NCBI GenBank assembly: GCA_032622095.1
Contig: CP136069.1
Span: 48,838,760 to 48,902,759 of the forward strand
Length of the DNA: 64,000 nucleotides
Direction: 5' to 3'
Origin: Siphonodentalium dalli
Taxonomy: Eukaryota; Mollusca; Scaphopoda; Gadilida; Siphonodentaliidae
Shown: positions 35,015 through 45,485 of the stretch, piece after piece
Layout of the letters: each line of letters starts with the position of its first letter
Position numbering within the stretch: the stretch's first letter is position 1
The notes under the pieces: model-generated
What the model was told of the DNA's origin: nothing
Databases searched by the model: none
Seen by the model: only the letters and a program-made list of their open reading frames with translations
Position numbers and translations under genes: made by a program

Positions 35015-36780
35015 GAGACCTTTCGCATCCTCACGTTTACGATTACGAATACGGATAGCTATTCGTAGTCGTAAGTCTATCCGTATGGCCAAAAAGTCCT
35101 TTCGCAAAACGATTACGCGTAAGAGTTTTGACGAACACATACGGTCATTATTTCGTACCACATTTACACCCCAAAGCGTGTGTTTGGTATACAGTCCCTT
35201 AATACTTCACTTATAATCTCATATGCAACAATTCGATAATCATGACATGTTAATTTTGTCAATAATTCGACCAGTCACAACGTACGACCCGGGATTCTCG
35301 TGATATGTTGTGGCTATACAGGTATAAATGCCAGGTCATATGTGGTGGAAATTCAGCTCGTTGTTAGCATGGATGACCAGATAGACGTTATGCTGATGGG
35401 GAAGAGGGGTTCCTGAATTTGGACCTCATATCAACCACGACGCCATCGTTCAAGCCCCTTCAAGTACGCGATTTGATTTCAATGCGATTTAGGGTTCACC
35501 TCTTTGGGTTTAGAAAATCCGACATAAGGTTGCTGAGCTCGCTGATGTGCATCACTTCTGATTTGTTACTACCAAATCGAAACAAAGTCGACACGGTAGA
35601 AGCGATGTGCATCAAGTTGCTTTTTTGTCAGATATTTGACAAATCGGCAAAATTTCGTTGAACAAAATGTTGATAAATAACAGGTTTTGGGCAATTTTAT
35701 GACATAGTTGACTGTGGTTAGCATTAATTTTGAGCAATTACTCGATTCTGATAACAGAAGCGGCATTTCAAAAAAAAAAATTGTTGTTGGAATCTGATGA
35801 TATGGGGACATCTAATCGGATTGCGTACCTTTAAATGTCGCATTTGTGCGTATTTTTTAAATTAAAAATAAATGCAAAGAACAAACCCGACAGAGACTGC
35901 TGATCTATATGGTGATGTCGGTGGGTGTGCCAAATATTATTTTAGTTACGGTTCAGGAACAGAAATCACTACTTATCAGTTGAATCGGGATCTAGGGCAG
36001 GTTCAGATTACTTAGATAGAAAGAGTACTTTATGTAACTTAGTACTCGGTTATGAATTCCATGTAATTTTAAAATGCCCTGCATTACAGACTCTACGAGA
36101 GAGATAAATAAAACCCAACTTCTACCGAAAACCGAATATTATTAAATTGAATGAACTATTCAATTCGGGAAAGGGGAAGAGAACACAAAATGTTTCACTA
36201 TTCATTAATAGGGTTATGCCATTCTTTAGGCTCTCCTGAGGCATTCTATAACTGCACACGTTAGGACACCACCATGGGTTGTTGAATTAAATAATTGTTG
36301 AATTTCACTATATAGTGTGTACTATCTTGCCCATAATAATTACTCAAAACTCCTCATGCATCGCACACTATATACATGTACTGTATTTTTGGCGACTGGT
36401 TTCACAGTGCACTGCTCTTACTGTAACGTTTTGTCTAGCAGCCGGCGATGGCTATCCGTTGTGAATAGCGATCTTATTTCGCGGGAAGCTCGTGATTCAA
36501 GACGACGAGTACAGTGATTGACAATCTGAACAGCATATTGAGGTCGTAGCTCAATACAGCTGTATGGTTTACATGATATACATATACAGTCTCGAACGGA
36601 GCAAAGTGATATATTGCAGAAAATAAATTCCAGGTGTTATTTGAGCTTATTAGAAACCATGAAATCGTAAACGTTATTACGGGTAGTAAAATACGAGAAC
36701 GATTAGAAAGTACACAAAGGTTGGTGGCGTAGTACCCTATCCGTATCCGTAATCGTAAACGTGAGTTGTGCGAAAGGTCT
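35015..36780. mobile_element. TIR element (1,766 bp) inserted in CR1-like copy B
   Basis: Terminal inverted repeats of about 43 bp bound it. The left end is (G)AGACCTTTCGCATCCTCACG...TACGGATAG from 35,015. The right end is CTATCCGTATCCGTAATCG...CGAAAGGTCT to 36,780. They match at about 90 percent by eye. Subterminal palindromes such as GGATAGCTATTCG and GTCGTAAG...CCGTATGG occur. ATAATA is found just outside both ends (35,009-35,014 and 36,781-36,786), a likely 6-bp target-site duplication. No transposase motif was recognised; the longest ORFs are about 80 residues. Confidence 0.8.
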
Positions 36781-36786
36781 ATAATA

Positions 36787-37500
36787 TAAGATTCCTGTTA
36801 CACACAACCAACCCAGACTACACAAGAATATTCAAGAACTGATCGAATCAGAGTTAAGTAACATTTTTCAAGACTATCTCAGTCCAGATAAAATCGATAT
36901 TTACTTAGTAGGTAAATACGTTTTCAGGCAGTATTCGTCATTGCATTGATGTGGGGACCCCAGCGACCATCTTAACTAAAAATAACACCAAGATGCTTGG
37001 GTGAATTGACTTCCTTAATGGACTGTTGATTCATGGTCAGAGTTGGGTGGTTTAGCGTATAACGTTTTCGAATGCACGTCAATGCCTCTGTCTTTGAAAG
37101 TTCATTGAATTTAACACACCATGTAGATTACCATTCTTCAAGTCGTTTAATATCCTGCTGCAACCTAATTGCCCCAGTGTTAGGGTCATCAGTAAACTGT
37201 TGTCAGTGCAATCGAAGTGTCGTCGGCAAAAAGACGAATATGACATGTCACGCACGTTGTCAACAATGTCGTAAATAAAACAATTAACAGGATAGGACCC
37301 AGTACGGACCCTTGGGAAGCTCCTGCAGTTATTTTCCCACATGTTGATAGGCCTGATCGTAGTACTACACGCTGTTGGCGATCGGATCAGGTATGATTTG
37401 AACCGACGGAGCATGTTGTCGCGAATTTCTATTGCATGAAGTTTAAAAAGTAGACCCTCATGCCAGACTTTATCAAATGCTTTACTTATGTACACAAAAA
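36787..37500 (-). pseudogene. CR1-like LINE copy B, reverse-transcriptase palm region
   Basis: Minus-strand frames read ISKAFDKVWHEGLLFKLHAI, then SQGSVLGPILLIV (near 37,280-37,320), LFADDTSIAL with an intact FADD box (about 37,204-37,238), and near the inserted element EYSCVVWVGC. The order is that of a CR1-type reverse transcriptase. Several frame breaks and stops are present. The last motif continues directly in the frame at 35,008 on the far side of the TIR element. Nothing upstream of 37,500 was recognised, so the copy is 5'-truncated. Confidence 0.75.
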
Positions 37501-38758
37501 TACTAATTGAATATCGCTCCCTTAGTCCAAAGATTTACTAAGTTTGCCAAATATGTCACATAGCTGGTATGAACTTGAATTGGTTTGTTCCATGCATATC
37601 CACGTTTAGGTAGTGCAGCACATGCAGGTATGGACGTATACGGATAACATCGCTCTTTACGTTTCGCATATCGCGCGCTGTTATATAATGTGCATACCCT
37701 TGGGCGGTAATAGTTATCCTGGATCATATCGATGATAATTTATGGTGCTATATAATTTATAGGTAGGCTTTTTCATTTGATTATAGTTCAATTGACGCGA
37801 CATTGGCTCAGTTGCAGGCTCTTTGCTGAATGTACATAGGGACGATGAGTTATGAAGTAAGAGAGTAATACATGTTAATATATGGATATAAGATAAAAAC
37901 AGAAAACGAAAAGAACATATTAATGACATAATATAACAAAACTGTTCTCAAAGAAGGAAGTTCAACTTATATGGAGATGTTCATTGGTCACTTTGTTCTG
38001 GGACGAGGCTAGGTTTCGCAGAATCGCGGGTATGTGATAATCTGATAAAAGCTATTTTGAAGCGAAATTATTTTTACATGTATATTGCAATTAATGTAAT
38101 GCAATGTAATGTAATGTAATGCCACTGGTGTCATGATAAAATACATAGCTACCAATTATATCCAGTTGTCGTACACGAAAATGCGATGTGAGGCCTATCC
38201 CCATTCAGGGTGTATGAGGACAGTGGCTCATATCCGAGGGCTGAATAAAAATCACAACACGAGTTGACATAATTTGCGAACAAGTCACTATTATTCGGAA
38301 ATGTTATTGTGACCAGATTGATGGATTACACTGGGATAAAGGCGTTTGTGCGAAATGGGAAAACTCAATGTAAAAAGACATCGATCGTAACAGACTTACA
38401 CGTGAATAGGGAAGGATAACTCTATCATGAGTTCGCGTAATTTATGATATGACTTCCATCTGAAGTAACGAACAAGTGAGTGAGGGTGAATAACTCTATT
38501 CGTCGTTTCTCGGTATCGATGTCATATTAAAGTAATATTTTGATCCGGGTTTGTGTTTGTGTTATAATATTGGTGGGACGTGCACAATCAATGTGGTTAG
38601 CAATATTCAGTGAATTTGTTTCGAGACAGTGTTCTTGGGAGGGGCATGGGGTTGTTGATTATTTCCTGAAAGGATATTGTGTGTCCATGAGACGGGGTGG
38701 CTGAGATTTTGTTTGCGGTATAATAAGCGCAATTTTTGGTGATATTTGTCTAATATGC
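37501..38758. other. Intronic, no gene; short (AATGT)n at 38,092-38,121
   Basis: Non-coding sequence inside the long intron of the EGF-lectin gene. A short pentanucleotide repeat (TGTAATG type, about six units) is the only distinct feature. Confidence 0.5.
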
Positions 38759-39010
38759 TTATTGGACCGTCCCGGGTTTAGGATACGCAGTCCAGCAGGC
38801 TATGCTAGACCGTCCCGTAATATGTATAACAAAAATCCCGCAGTCCAGTAACAGTACTGGACCATCCCGGGAAGAAATAGAAGAGAACACTGGATGGTCC
38901 TGTACTCTCTCAGCAGCCCGCAGTGCAAAGAGTTCAATGGATGTCCCGGGCCAGGGCAACCAAGTGGAAATGCGCAATCCAGCATCACCACTGGATCGTC
39001 CCGTATTTTA
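38759..39010. repeat. Minisatellite with GGACCGTCCCG / GCAGTCCAG units, about five to six copies
   Basis: The word (T/C)TGGACCRTCCCGKG or close variants recurs at about 38,763, 38,808, 38,866, 38,938 and 38,990, with GCAGTCCAG or similar between. Spacing is irregular, about 45-70 bp. The words are partly self-complementary (CCAG...CTGG). It is GC-richer than the surrounding intron. Confidence 0.6.
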
Positions 39011-39110
39011 AAACAAGGCAAGATCAAGATCAAGGCAAAGATCAAAGATCAAAGATCAAGGCAAAGAGCAAGACAAGATCAATGCAAAGATCAAGACAGA
39101 GACAAGTTGC
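39011..39110 (+). repeat. (CAAGAT/CAAAGAT)n simple repeat
   Basis: Imperfect run of AAGATCAAGGCAAAGATCAA words. It is followed by a GC-rich block to about 39,290 containing GCCGCCCTTCGGGCGGGCAC. ORFs in both directions across this region are long for their surroundings but repeat-driven, and match nothing I recognise. Confidence 0.6.
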
Positions 39111-39290
39111 AAGATACCTTCGACGCAGACAGACAGATCCAGATCTCAAGACCTCTCCACCCGACCCGCAGCCTGATACAGAACAAAAGAAGAAACAAGA
39201 CAGGGCGTAAGGGCGATCTTCGGATGGGCCCACCACCGTCCTCGTGCCGCCCTTCGGGCGGGCACGCAAATCCTTTCACTGACTGATGTT

Positions 39291-41211
39291 TGTGGTGTAG
39301 AATGTTCAGTGCATTCAAATATATATGCATTGTGGCAGCGTCTTGGTATGTATTGGTTGATAGGGACGATCAATTTACATAATGTCGCAAGCTGTCCATA
39401 ATGCATATTATGATATACATGTGTATAGGCTGCAGATAACTTTTAAATTTATTGTAGTACAACATATGACACAAATCATAATATGTATTACTTAAAGTTT
39501 ACACAAAGACAAATACAAGCTTAGGGTGGATACACACATGCATGTAATCTCTGTAAATATCGTGTATTTGGAGTTTTACATGGATCATACACACCATGTA
39601 ATATGTGTCCGCTGACAACCCAATCATTGCGACTGTGTTTGGCCACAGTGAGTTAAACTCTGAACCGCTGAAGAGCCGTTGACTGGGACGAAGTCGTCAG
39701 GCCGCTTAAAATAATTATTCGCGCGATAACTGAAATGGTCGACGTTCTGTTTAAATGATTGTCAGTATTCTATTGATGTTAATACCAGTGATGGCCTCTT
39801 CCACAACGCAGGGGGCTATGACCCCCAACATACACGGGGAGCTATATTATCCCAGAAGCTACCGAATTCACCATTGCATATTTCCTCGACGGGGGTGTGC
39901 ACGCAGCACCCCGAGTCCTGACACCCTGCTTTATAAATATCGAAGTCATGTCTGTCGTGTCTGTTTTCTACGAGTGATTAATCTAATATGCAGCAATTTA
40001 TGCTATTCATATAATTATGAACATATTATACAGCTTTAAATTTGAATGCATGGTGTTGCTGTTTGTCTTCATTCGGCGAAAGGGTTGCCTATAGCTACGA
40101 GTTCCCAACTACGTCACCTTTCATCTCTTGTGTTATACAGTTATACATGTATACGCAAAATTTACAACTATGGAATATTTAAGTAAAACATTATATTGTA
40201 ATTCTTGCCCAGATAATCCCGGCTGATACATTCAATTAACTCCCTTAGTTATTGGAAGCTTTCGAGAACCAGCCCCTCCCCCAATCATGGATTATGGTCG
40301 AAAATGTTATAATTCAAGCTTGTGACAGGTAGGAGCTTGTTCAACCTTTGGCTTGAGAAACATATATATAAATTGTGGGGGGGTCACTCTTTTTAATTTC
40401 AACGCTGTACCTGCATTATTTTTTGGAGCTATAATGAATATTTGCAATCCCAATTGAATTAATGTTATCACATGAGCTCGCTCTCAAATTATCAGAGAAA
40501 TCTCAACAAGCCGGTATCATCCTATAAAAGAATTCTGCATATTTTATTTCTGTTTTGGATGACCCTGTTTCCAAGAAATGACAGAAACAAATCAAGTATA
40601 AAATCGACCGGCTCTAATCCACTTTTCGAAATGAATTATAACTCGTGAAAAACAGCAACATATATCAGACAAGAATTACTCATTTCGGCATCCATGAAAG
40701 AAGACATGTTTATGACTGGCCTGAAATTTCTTGATGGCAGTTTGTTTGATAATGGCTTATAACTACTCACTGGTGAAATTGACCTCTCGCGCGCAGGTGA
40801 TTGATTGTGTCAATTATTGGTGTGGCCATGTAAAATACATGTATTTTACATACAGACATTACATGCATGTGTGTATCCACCCTTAGTTGCTAAAACTTTC
40901 ACATATTACTATGACATGCAAAACTATAATACACTAGTTTTTGCTGACTTGAAACCCCAACCAGACGATCCATTTTCTTTGCCTTAAAGCGAGTTAAAGT
41001 TATAAATAGCCGAAACAGTCTTAGGATCTGCTAGTCCTGAAGATAGTGATTGTGTGAAGTGATATTCCAAATATGCATGTTATAAAAGTGATATTCCAAA
41101 TATGCATGTTATAACATGAAATAAATATGCAATGTTATTATTTCAGTGGCTAAAAGCCTGTCGCATGCTTTCTACAATTGATTCATTCCAAATACAACGG
41201 CAGATACTCAC
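39291..41211. other. Intronic, no gene recognised
   Basis: AT-rich intron sequence next to the first lectin exon. No coding motif or distinct repeat was recognised. Confidence 0.45.
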
Positions 41212-41388
41212 AAACCAACGGTAACCCCAATTGCAATGCAGCATGTACGTGTTCGTCCGTTATACGTATAAGATGCCCAGAAATGTCCACGCACGCTGCT
41301 GCAGCATCTGATTGGCTGTCTACGACTGTTGTTGACACATAGATACATCCCACAGCTTCTGAATTCCATTGGTATGGACTTTCGCATT
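41212..41388 (-). pseudogene. EGF-lectin gene: exon for the first half of the C-type lectin domain
   Basis: The acceptor TTTCCAG (AG at 41,390-41,389) and donor GTGAGT (GT at 41,211-41,210) bound a 177-nt, phase 1-1 exon. It reads ECESPYQWNSEAVGCIYVS, then SDAAAACVDISGHLIRITDE and HVHAALQLG: the first cysteine pair, the tryptophan, and the A-x3-C...G-x-L core of the first half of a C-type lectin domain. It joins in phase with the exon ending at 32,953. It carries no lesion itself; it is called pseudogene because of damage in exons 1, 3 and 4. Confidence 0.75.
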
Positions 41389-41577
41389 CTGGAAACGACA
41401 ACAGTCGCATTGGAGTCAATTGATTGCTTTGTCGGATAGCATTGCAGTGCCAGCTTGGTTTCAAGAACATTTTCTACGTGAAAATACCATAAAATAAACA
41501 AATAACAACGGAAACATGTCAAGAAATTTGTCGCGATGATACAAATCATATTCGAAAAGTATATATATATATATAGA

Positions 41578-41722
41578 GGATCTCATACGAGTTACTATTT
41601 TATACGGAATTTATCAACCGAGTTCACTAAATTCGATTTGAGCCGAGGTTTGCCGAGGCTCAAATAGAATTTAGTGGACGAGGTTGATAAATTACGTATA
41701 AAATAGAACGAGTTTGAGATAC
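41578..41722. repeat. Intronic hairpin repeat (~145 bp)
   Basis: The arms begin GATCTCATACGAGTTACTAT and end with the near reverse complement (AACGAGTTTGAGATAC). They pair over about 60 nt around the centre GAGCCGAGGTTTGCCGAGGCTC. It is bordered by an (AT)n tract at 41,561-41,575. This looks like a foldback MITE in the intron upstream of the first lectin exon. Confidence 0.7.
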
Positions 41723-42159
41723 TTTTTACACATGATCATATAATCGCTAAAATTTTATCGAAAAGAACAATAATTAACAGCCAGCGAACTTTGCCACAAA
41801 GAGCAGCGTGACGTCATTGCACGCGACGATATTAAACGTGTCTATTACGCTCGAATATTACATCGGAAAATAGTGCTAATCATGTGATAAATATATATCT
41901 GAAAATTCGAAATAATTTTGGGGCAAGTGCTTCTGAGATGTTACGTCGGCTGGTAGATTTTCATAATACAAGATAATTGTTATTCTTTTATCGGACAATG
42001 CAAATTACAGCGACACGAGATTGTATGCATTTTGTTTAGCAACACTAGAATTTCAGATGCCAAGTAATGGATTCCAATGACAGAAAACATAAACTAAATA
42101 CATCAAGTATGATTGTGTGATTATGTACGAGAACAACAAAAGCGGTTCAGAATAAGTTC

Positions 42160-43560
42160 CAGATTGATCAGGAAACAGACGAGGACAAGCAGGAAAGTAA
42201 TCGATGAACAACATAATTGAGATCAAATATAAAGTATATGGGTAGAAAACAACACATATCATTTGGATGCTACACGTTGAAAAGCTACTGGAAAACATTT
42301 TGTTTTTGTTTTTAATTTTGTTATTGAGATCGAACAAAGAATAACAAAGGAGAAAAGACAAAATACACGCACGCGTTCATGCTCTTAATCCAGGACAGGG
42401 AGCAGACTATATCATGACCTGGCCTACTTTCTTACCAGTGACATGTCTTTCGAAAATATTTCAAGGCACATATTGTGTTGGGACAATTTGTTCAAGCACC
42501 GTTCAAGTTAACAGCAAGTCGAAGCAGTGATACTAGTTTCTACTTTGACATATCTTTAACCGAAAATTGGCTTTCTTTAGCTACAATAATGGTGATAAAA
42601 ACAATATACTAATTTTCTTTCCTTCACAATAACTTTAAATGTCCCGTATTAAAACATCTAAAGTGGTTGATGGTGTGTAATATTTAAGGTTTGCAGAGTC
42701 AAAGTTCCAAACAATATGTGCAACTTTAATTAATTCACGTTCTGAGTTTACCATAAACAGTATATAATTAGTAGATTTAACCATATTGAAACTGTATTGT
42801 AAATAGTGGTTCGACAGCCATCGGGAAAGTACACAGCGCTCTCTGTTTTAGCTTTTCGGATTGTGACTGAAAACTGTTGTGATGTGTTTTAGCAAACCGG
42901 TATATCTACATGTATTGCAGTTCTCGTAGAATACAAATTAACATGATCAGTGTAATTAAATTGGATAAATATATTTCGCTCGGGTACCGGGTAATTAAGT
43001 TTTGGTGTGTGTTGTTCAGGGTCATTGTTACTGGAAAACTTATAGCGAACAGAGGTATGGTCAAATTTGATGCGGATATCAAAATCAAGTGGACAGCGCA
43101 TATATAACTCCAAAAAGATATATAGCGCAATAATGGAAAAAACAATTTAGAATTGAAAAGAGATTGCAGAAAATAGAATAAACAATTCTGAAAATAGAAA
43201 ACAATCGAGTAAATATATGTGAAGACCTATACACAAATGATATGGGATACATCCACTCAACAAGAGGCATCAACACAAATATAAGAAAAACTATTCAAAG
43301 AATACCAAGAGAATAACAAGGGGTTATTTTATCAACAACGAACATATACAATATAAACACACTTTGCTAGAAACACATATAGAAGAAAAACTGAAAACAT
43401 TCGCTCTCGCAGGTGATTACTATAACATCATTGTAGATCACATGACCATACCATCGTAATAACAACTATTCCAGAACAATATTCAGAACAAGCTGGGCAA
43501 TTGATGAGCAATGAAATGGAAAAGGTTGGGGCGAAAGTTAACTATAGTGACGTATTAGTG
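42160..43560 (+). pseudogene. Decayed second copy of the ORF1-only LINE, split by ~730 bp
   Basis: The plus strand aligns with the reverse complement of 1.37-2.15 kb. 42,195-42,298 matches the start (TTTGGATG(C/T)TACACGTTGAAAAG). 43,028-43,560 matches the coiled-coil and later region (GGTCAAATTTGATGCG, ATAGCGCAATAATGGAAAA, TTGCTAGAAACACATATAGA, GATGAGCAATGAAAT). Many stops and indels make it dead. About 730 bp of unrelated sequence interrupts it between two copies of TACTGGAAAAC (42,288-42,298 and 43,028-43,038), which looks like an insertion with an 11-bp target duplication. The copy ends before the expected C-terminus. Confidence 0.7.
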
Positions 43561-44554
43561 AGAAAAACAATATACTTTCTCAGAGTTTGAGAGTTGTACT
43601 TGGCGCCGCCACCTGTGTTTATTATCATTTATATAACGTTGTGATATCCCGGCTGTGAATGTATCGGCAATACAAGCACACATTTACTCATGTATATAGT
43701 TGAAAATCAAACGAAACGAAAATAAACATATTTTATCAGTGCAGCATTTTCTTTCTATGGTAGCAATACAAAATATCCAGGAAATTTGGCAACTTTATCT
43801 GTACAGTTTTATAGAAGCCCGTCGATTACATGGCATATCCAACCAACATGTGTGGGATTTGCACTAATCAATTTCTGAAGAAATAATTTTGAATACCATC
43901 AGCGACATAAAGCATGTAGAAAGGACACGTTATATATATTAGGACAGTTTTTAATACATATGTATGTGGTGTTTCGCTGGCCTAAACGGTTGGTTAGAAG
44001 GTGTCCATTCTGTCTTCGCTAATTCAGAACAACTTTGAGCACCGACCTAGATGCTAACGGCATCATCGTGTCCATAATAGTTCCGTTCCCATGTGCTGTG
44101 GATAACCATTAAATTCAAAAGCATGTACGTTGTGAAATATTTAAATAATAGCTTTGTTTATTGTTGCAAACCGGTAGTAATTGAAATCGACATGCCTGTC
44201 GTTCTGCAGACACAAGTGTTACCAATAGATATATATTTTCAGACACTGGCTTGTTATCAAAAAGCTCGGATCAGTGAAACACCGCAAAAAATGACAACTT
44301 TATGAAAAATGACGGTACTTTTTTTCTAAGCAACATCGATCTGCCCACCCGCGTCATAGCAATACAACAGGAACCATCGGTATCCTAGAAAATTAGCAGC
44401 AACACTTGACCAAGACTGAACACACATGAATAATATTGTCTGTGCATCACTCATCGAAAGTTGCGGAATACTATTGCATAATGCAGAGAGGACTGGGTCT
44501 TTTTTTATTTGAAAAACCTCCAAGTTCAGCTAGCACAGTCCAAAGAACACAAAC
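43561..44554. other. Intron between EGF3 and the lectin exons, no gene
   Basis: Non-coding. At about 43,966-43,990 the phrase GGTGTTTCGCTGGCCTAAACGG matches 52,903-52,925 in the intron flank of EGF1, a trace of the duplication that made the EGF exons. Confidence 0.5.
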
Positions 44555-44668
44555 CTTGCTCGCATCTGGTTCCGTACAATCCTGTGCCAGTGCAGTTGCA
44601 GTGGAATCCGTTGGTAACGCCATGACACGTTCCATTCAAACATGGGTTGGATTCACATTCGGAAATTT
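44555..44668 (-). pseudogene. EGF-lectin gene: EGF3 exon (intact)
   Basis: A 114-nt phase 1-1 exon with acceptor TTTCTTCAG and donor GTTTGT (GT at 44,554-44,553). It encodes one EGF repeat: [20 protein letters not shown], then CNCTGTGLYGTRCEQG, with all six cysteines in EGF spacing. No calcium-binding D-x-D/N-E start is present (ISECE). EGF repeats act as spacers or protein-binding modules in secreted proteins. It is nearly identical in layout to the exons at 52.7 and 52.3/44.9 kb. It is intact itself but belongs to a damaged gene. Confidence 0.8.
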
Positions 44669-44896
44669 CTGAAGAAAGAAGAATGTCATCGGTGACAGAG
44701 AATAACTGTTTGTGAAATATATATGTAAATAACAATATCATCGCGTTATATAAGGCCCGTGTCCTAATATGCGGTGTTTATCGGGTGTTTATTAATGGCT
44801 GTTTTAATAAACTATAATTAATGGATGAACTTAATCAAGCCTAACTAATGACCGAATTGAATCAACACTAACTCTAACATTCTTTCGAACACTCAC

Positions 44897-44918
44897 CTTG
44901 CTCGTATCTGGTCCCGTT
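44897..44918 (-). pseudogene. EGF-lectin gene: 3' remnant of EGF2 exon (below the retrotransposon)
   Basis: 22 nt: the 13-bp target-site duplication (44,906-44,918) and nine bases more, reading ..NGTRYEQ-G up to the donor GTGAGT (GT at 44,896-44,895). Joined to 52,242-52,346 without the element, the exon is exactly 114 nt, phase 1-1, like EGF3. It lies directly against the 3' end of the CR1-like element. Confidence 0.75.
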
Positions 44919-45485
44919 AGTTTAAACATATTTTATTGCCATATAATATATACATGTATATATACATACAACAATTGGGATTAGGACACAAGTGCCGACA
45001 CTTAGATTTGTCCCGTTCCCAGATAAACAAACAGGGGTTAGAGAGGCACCGACCGAATCGACAAGGCAATTATACATATATTGTTAATGTATTTATAATG
45101 TGTATACTATGTTAGAGCGGGTTGAACAACGGCGGGAACAACGGCGGGGCGTTGTATGCAGGACAATAATCTGCAATGTCATATAGTATATCTTTGGTAT
45201 ATAAATTCAGTGAGATCTTGGTTACTGGTTACTGAGGGGGCGGGCGTGATAAGTACTGGATTAGTGGTCTGACGTGTGGTGGGAGTTGTGGCCAGGTCGG
45301 GCGGTGCCTCACTAAACAAAGTATAAAGCGGCAAACAAACAAACAAAAATATTATTTTTTTCAGTTAGTGCAACAAAGAAAATGGTATATTGGGTAACTC
45401 CCATACATGTATGTAATTTTGTTTTGTATTATGTTTTATAATAAGTAAGAAGTTTTGTAGTAAGACTGATCCAAGTCCACTGGAT
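44919..45485 (-). other. 3' UTR of CR1-like element A
   Basis: After the ORF2 stop (45,488-45,486) on the minus strand comes (TTTG)n, then GAGGCACCGCCCGACCTGGC, a GC-rich stretch (CCGCCGTTGTTCCCGCCGTTG), several TATA-rich words, and a terminal GGCAATAAAATATG with a possible AATAAA signal. It directly abuts the EGF2 exon remnant. Confidence 0.65.

Noticed and set aside
38894-39406. Overlapping ORFs on both strands in the CAAGAT-repeat region
   Set aside because: Open frames are explained by simple-sequence composition and a short GC-rich block; no family is recognised.
45000-45300. GC-rich block as a possible promoter or CpG island
   Set aside because: It lies between the ORF2 stop and the 3' end of the CR1-like element, so it is its 3' UTR.
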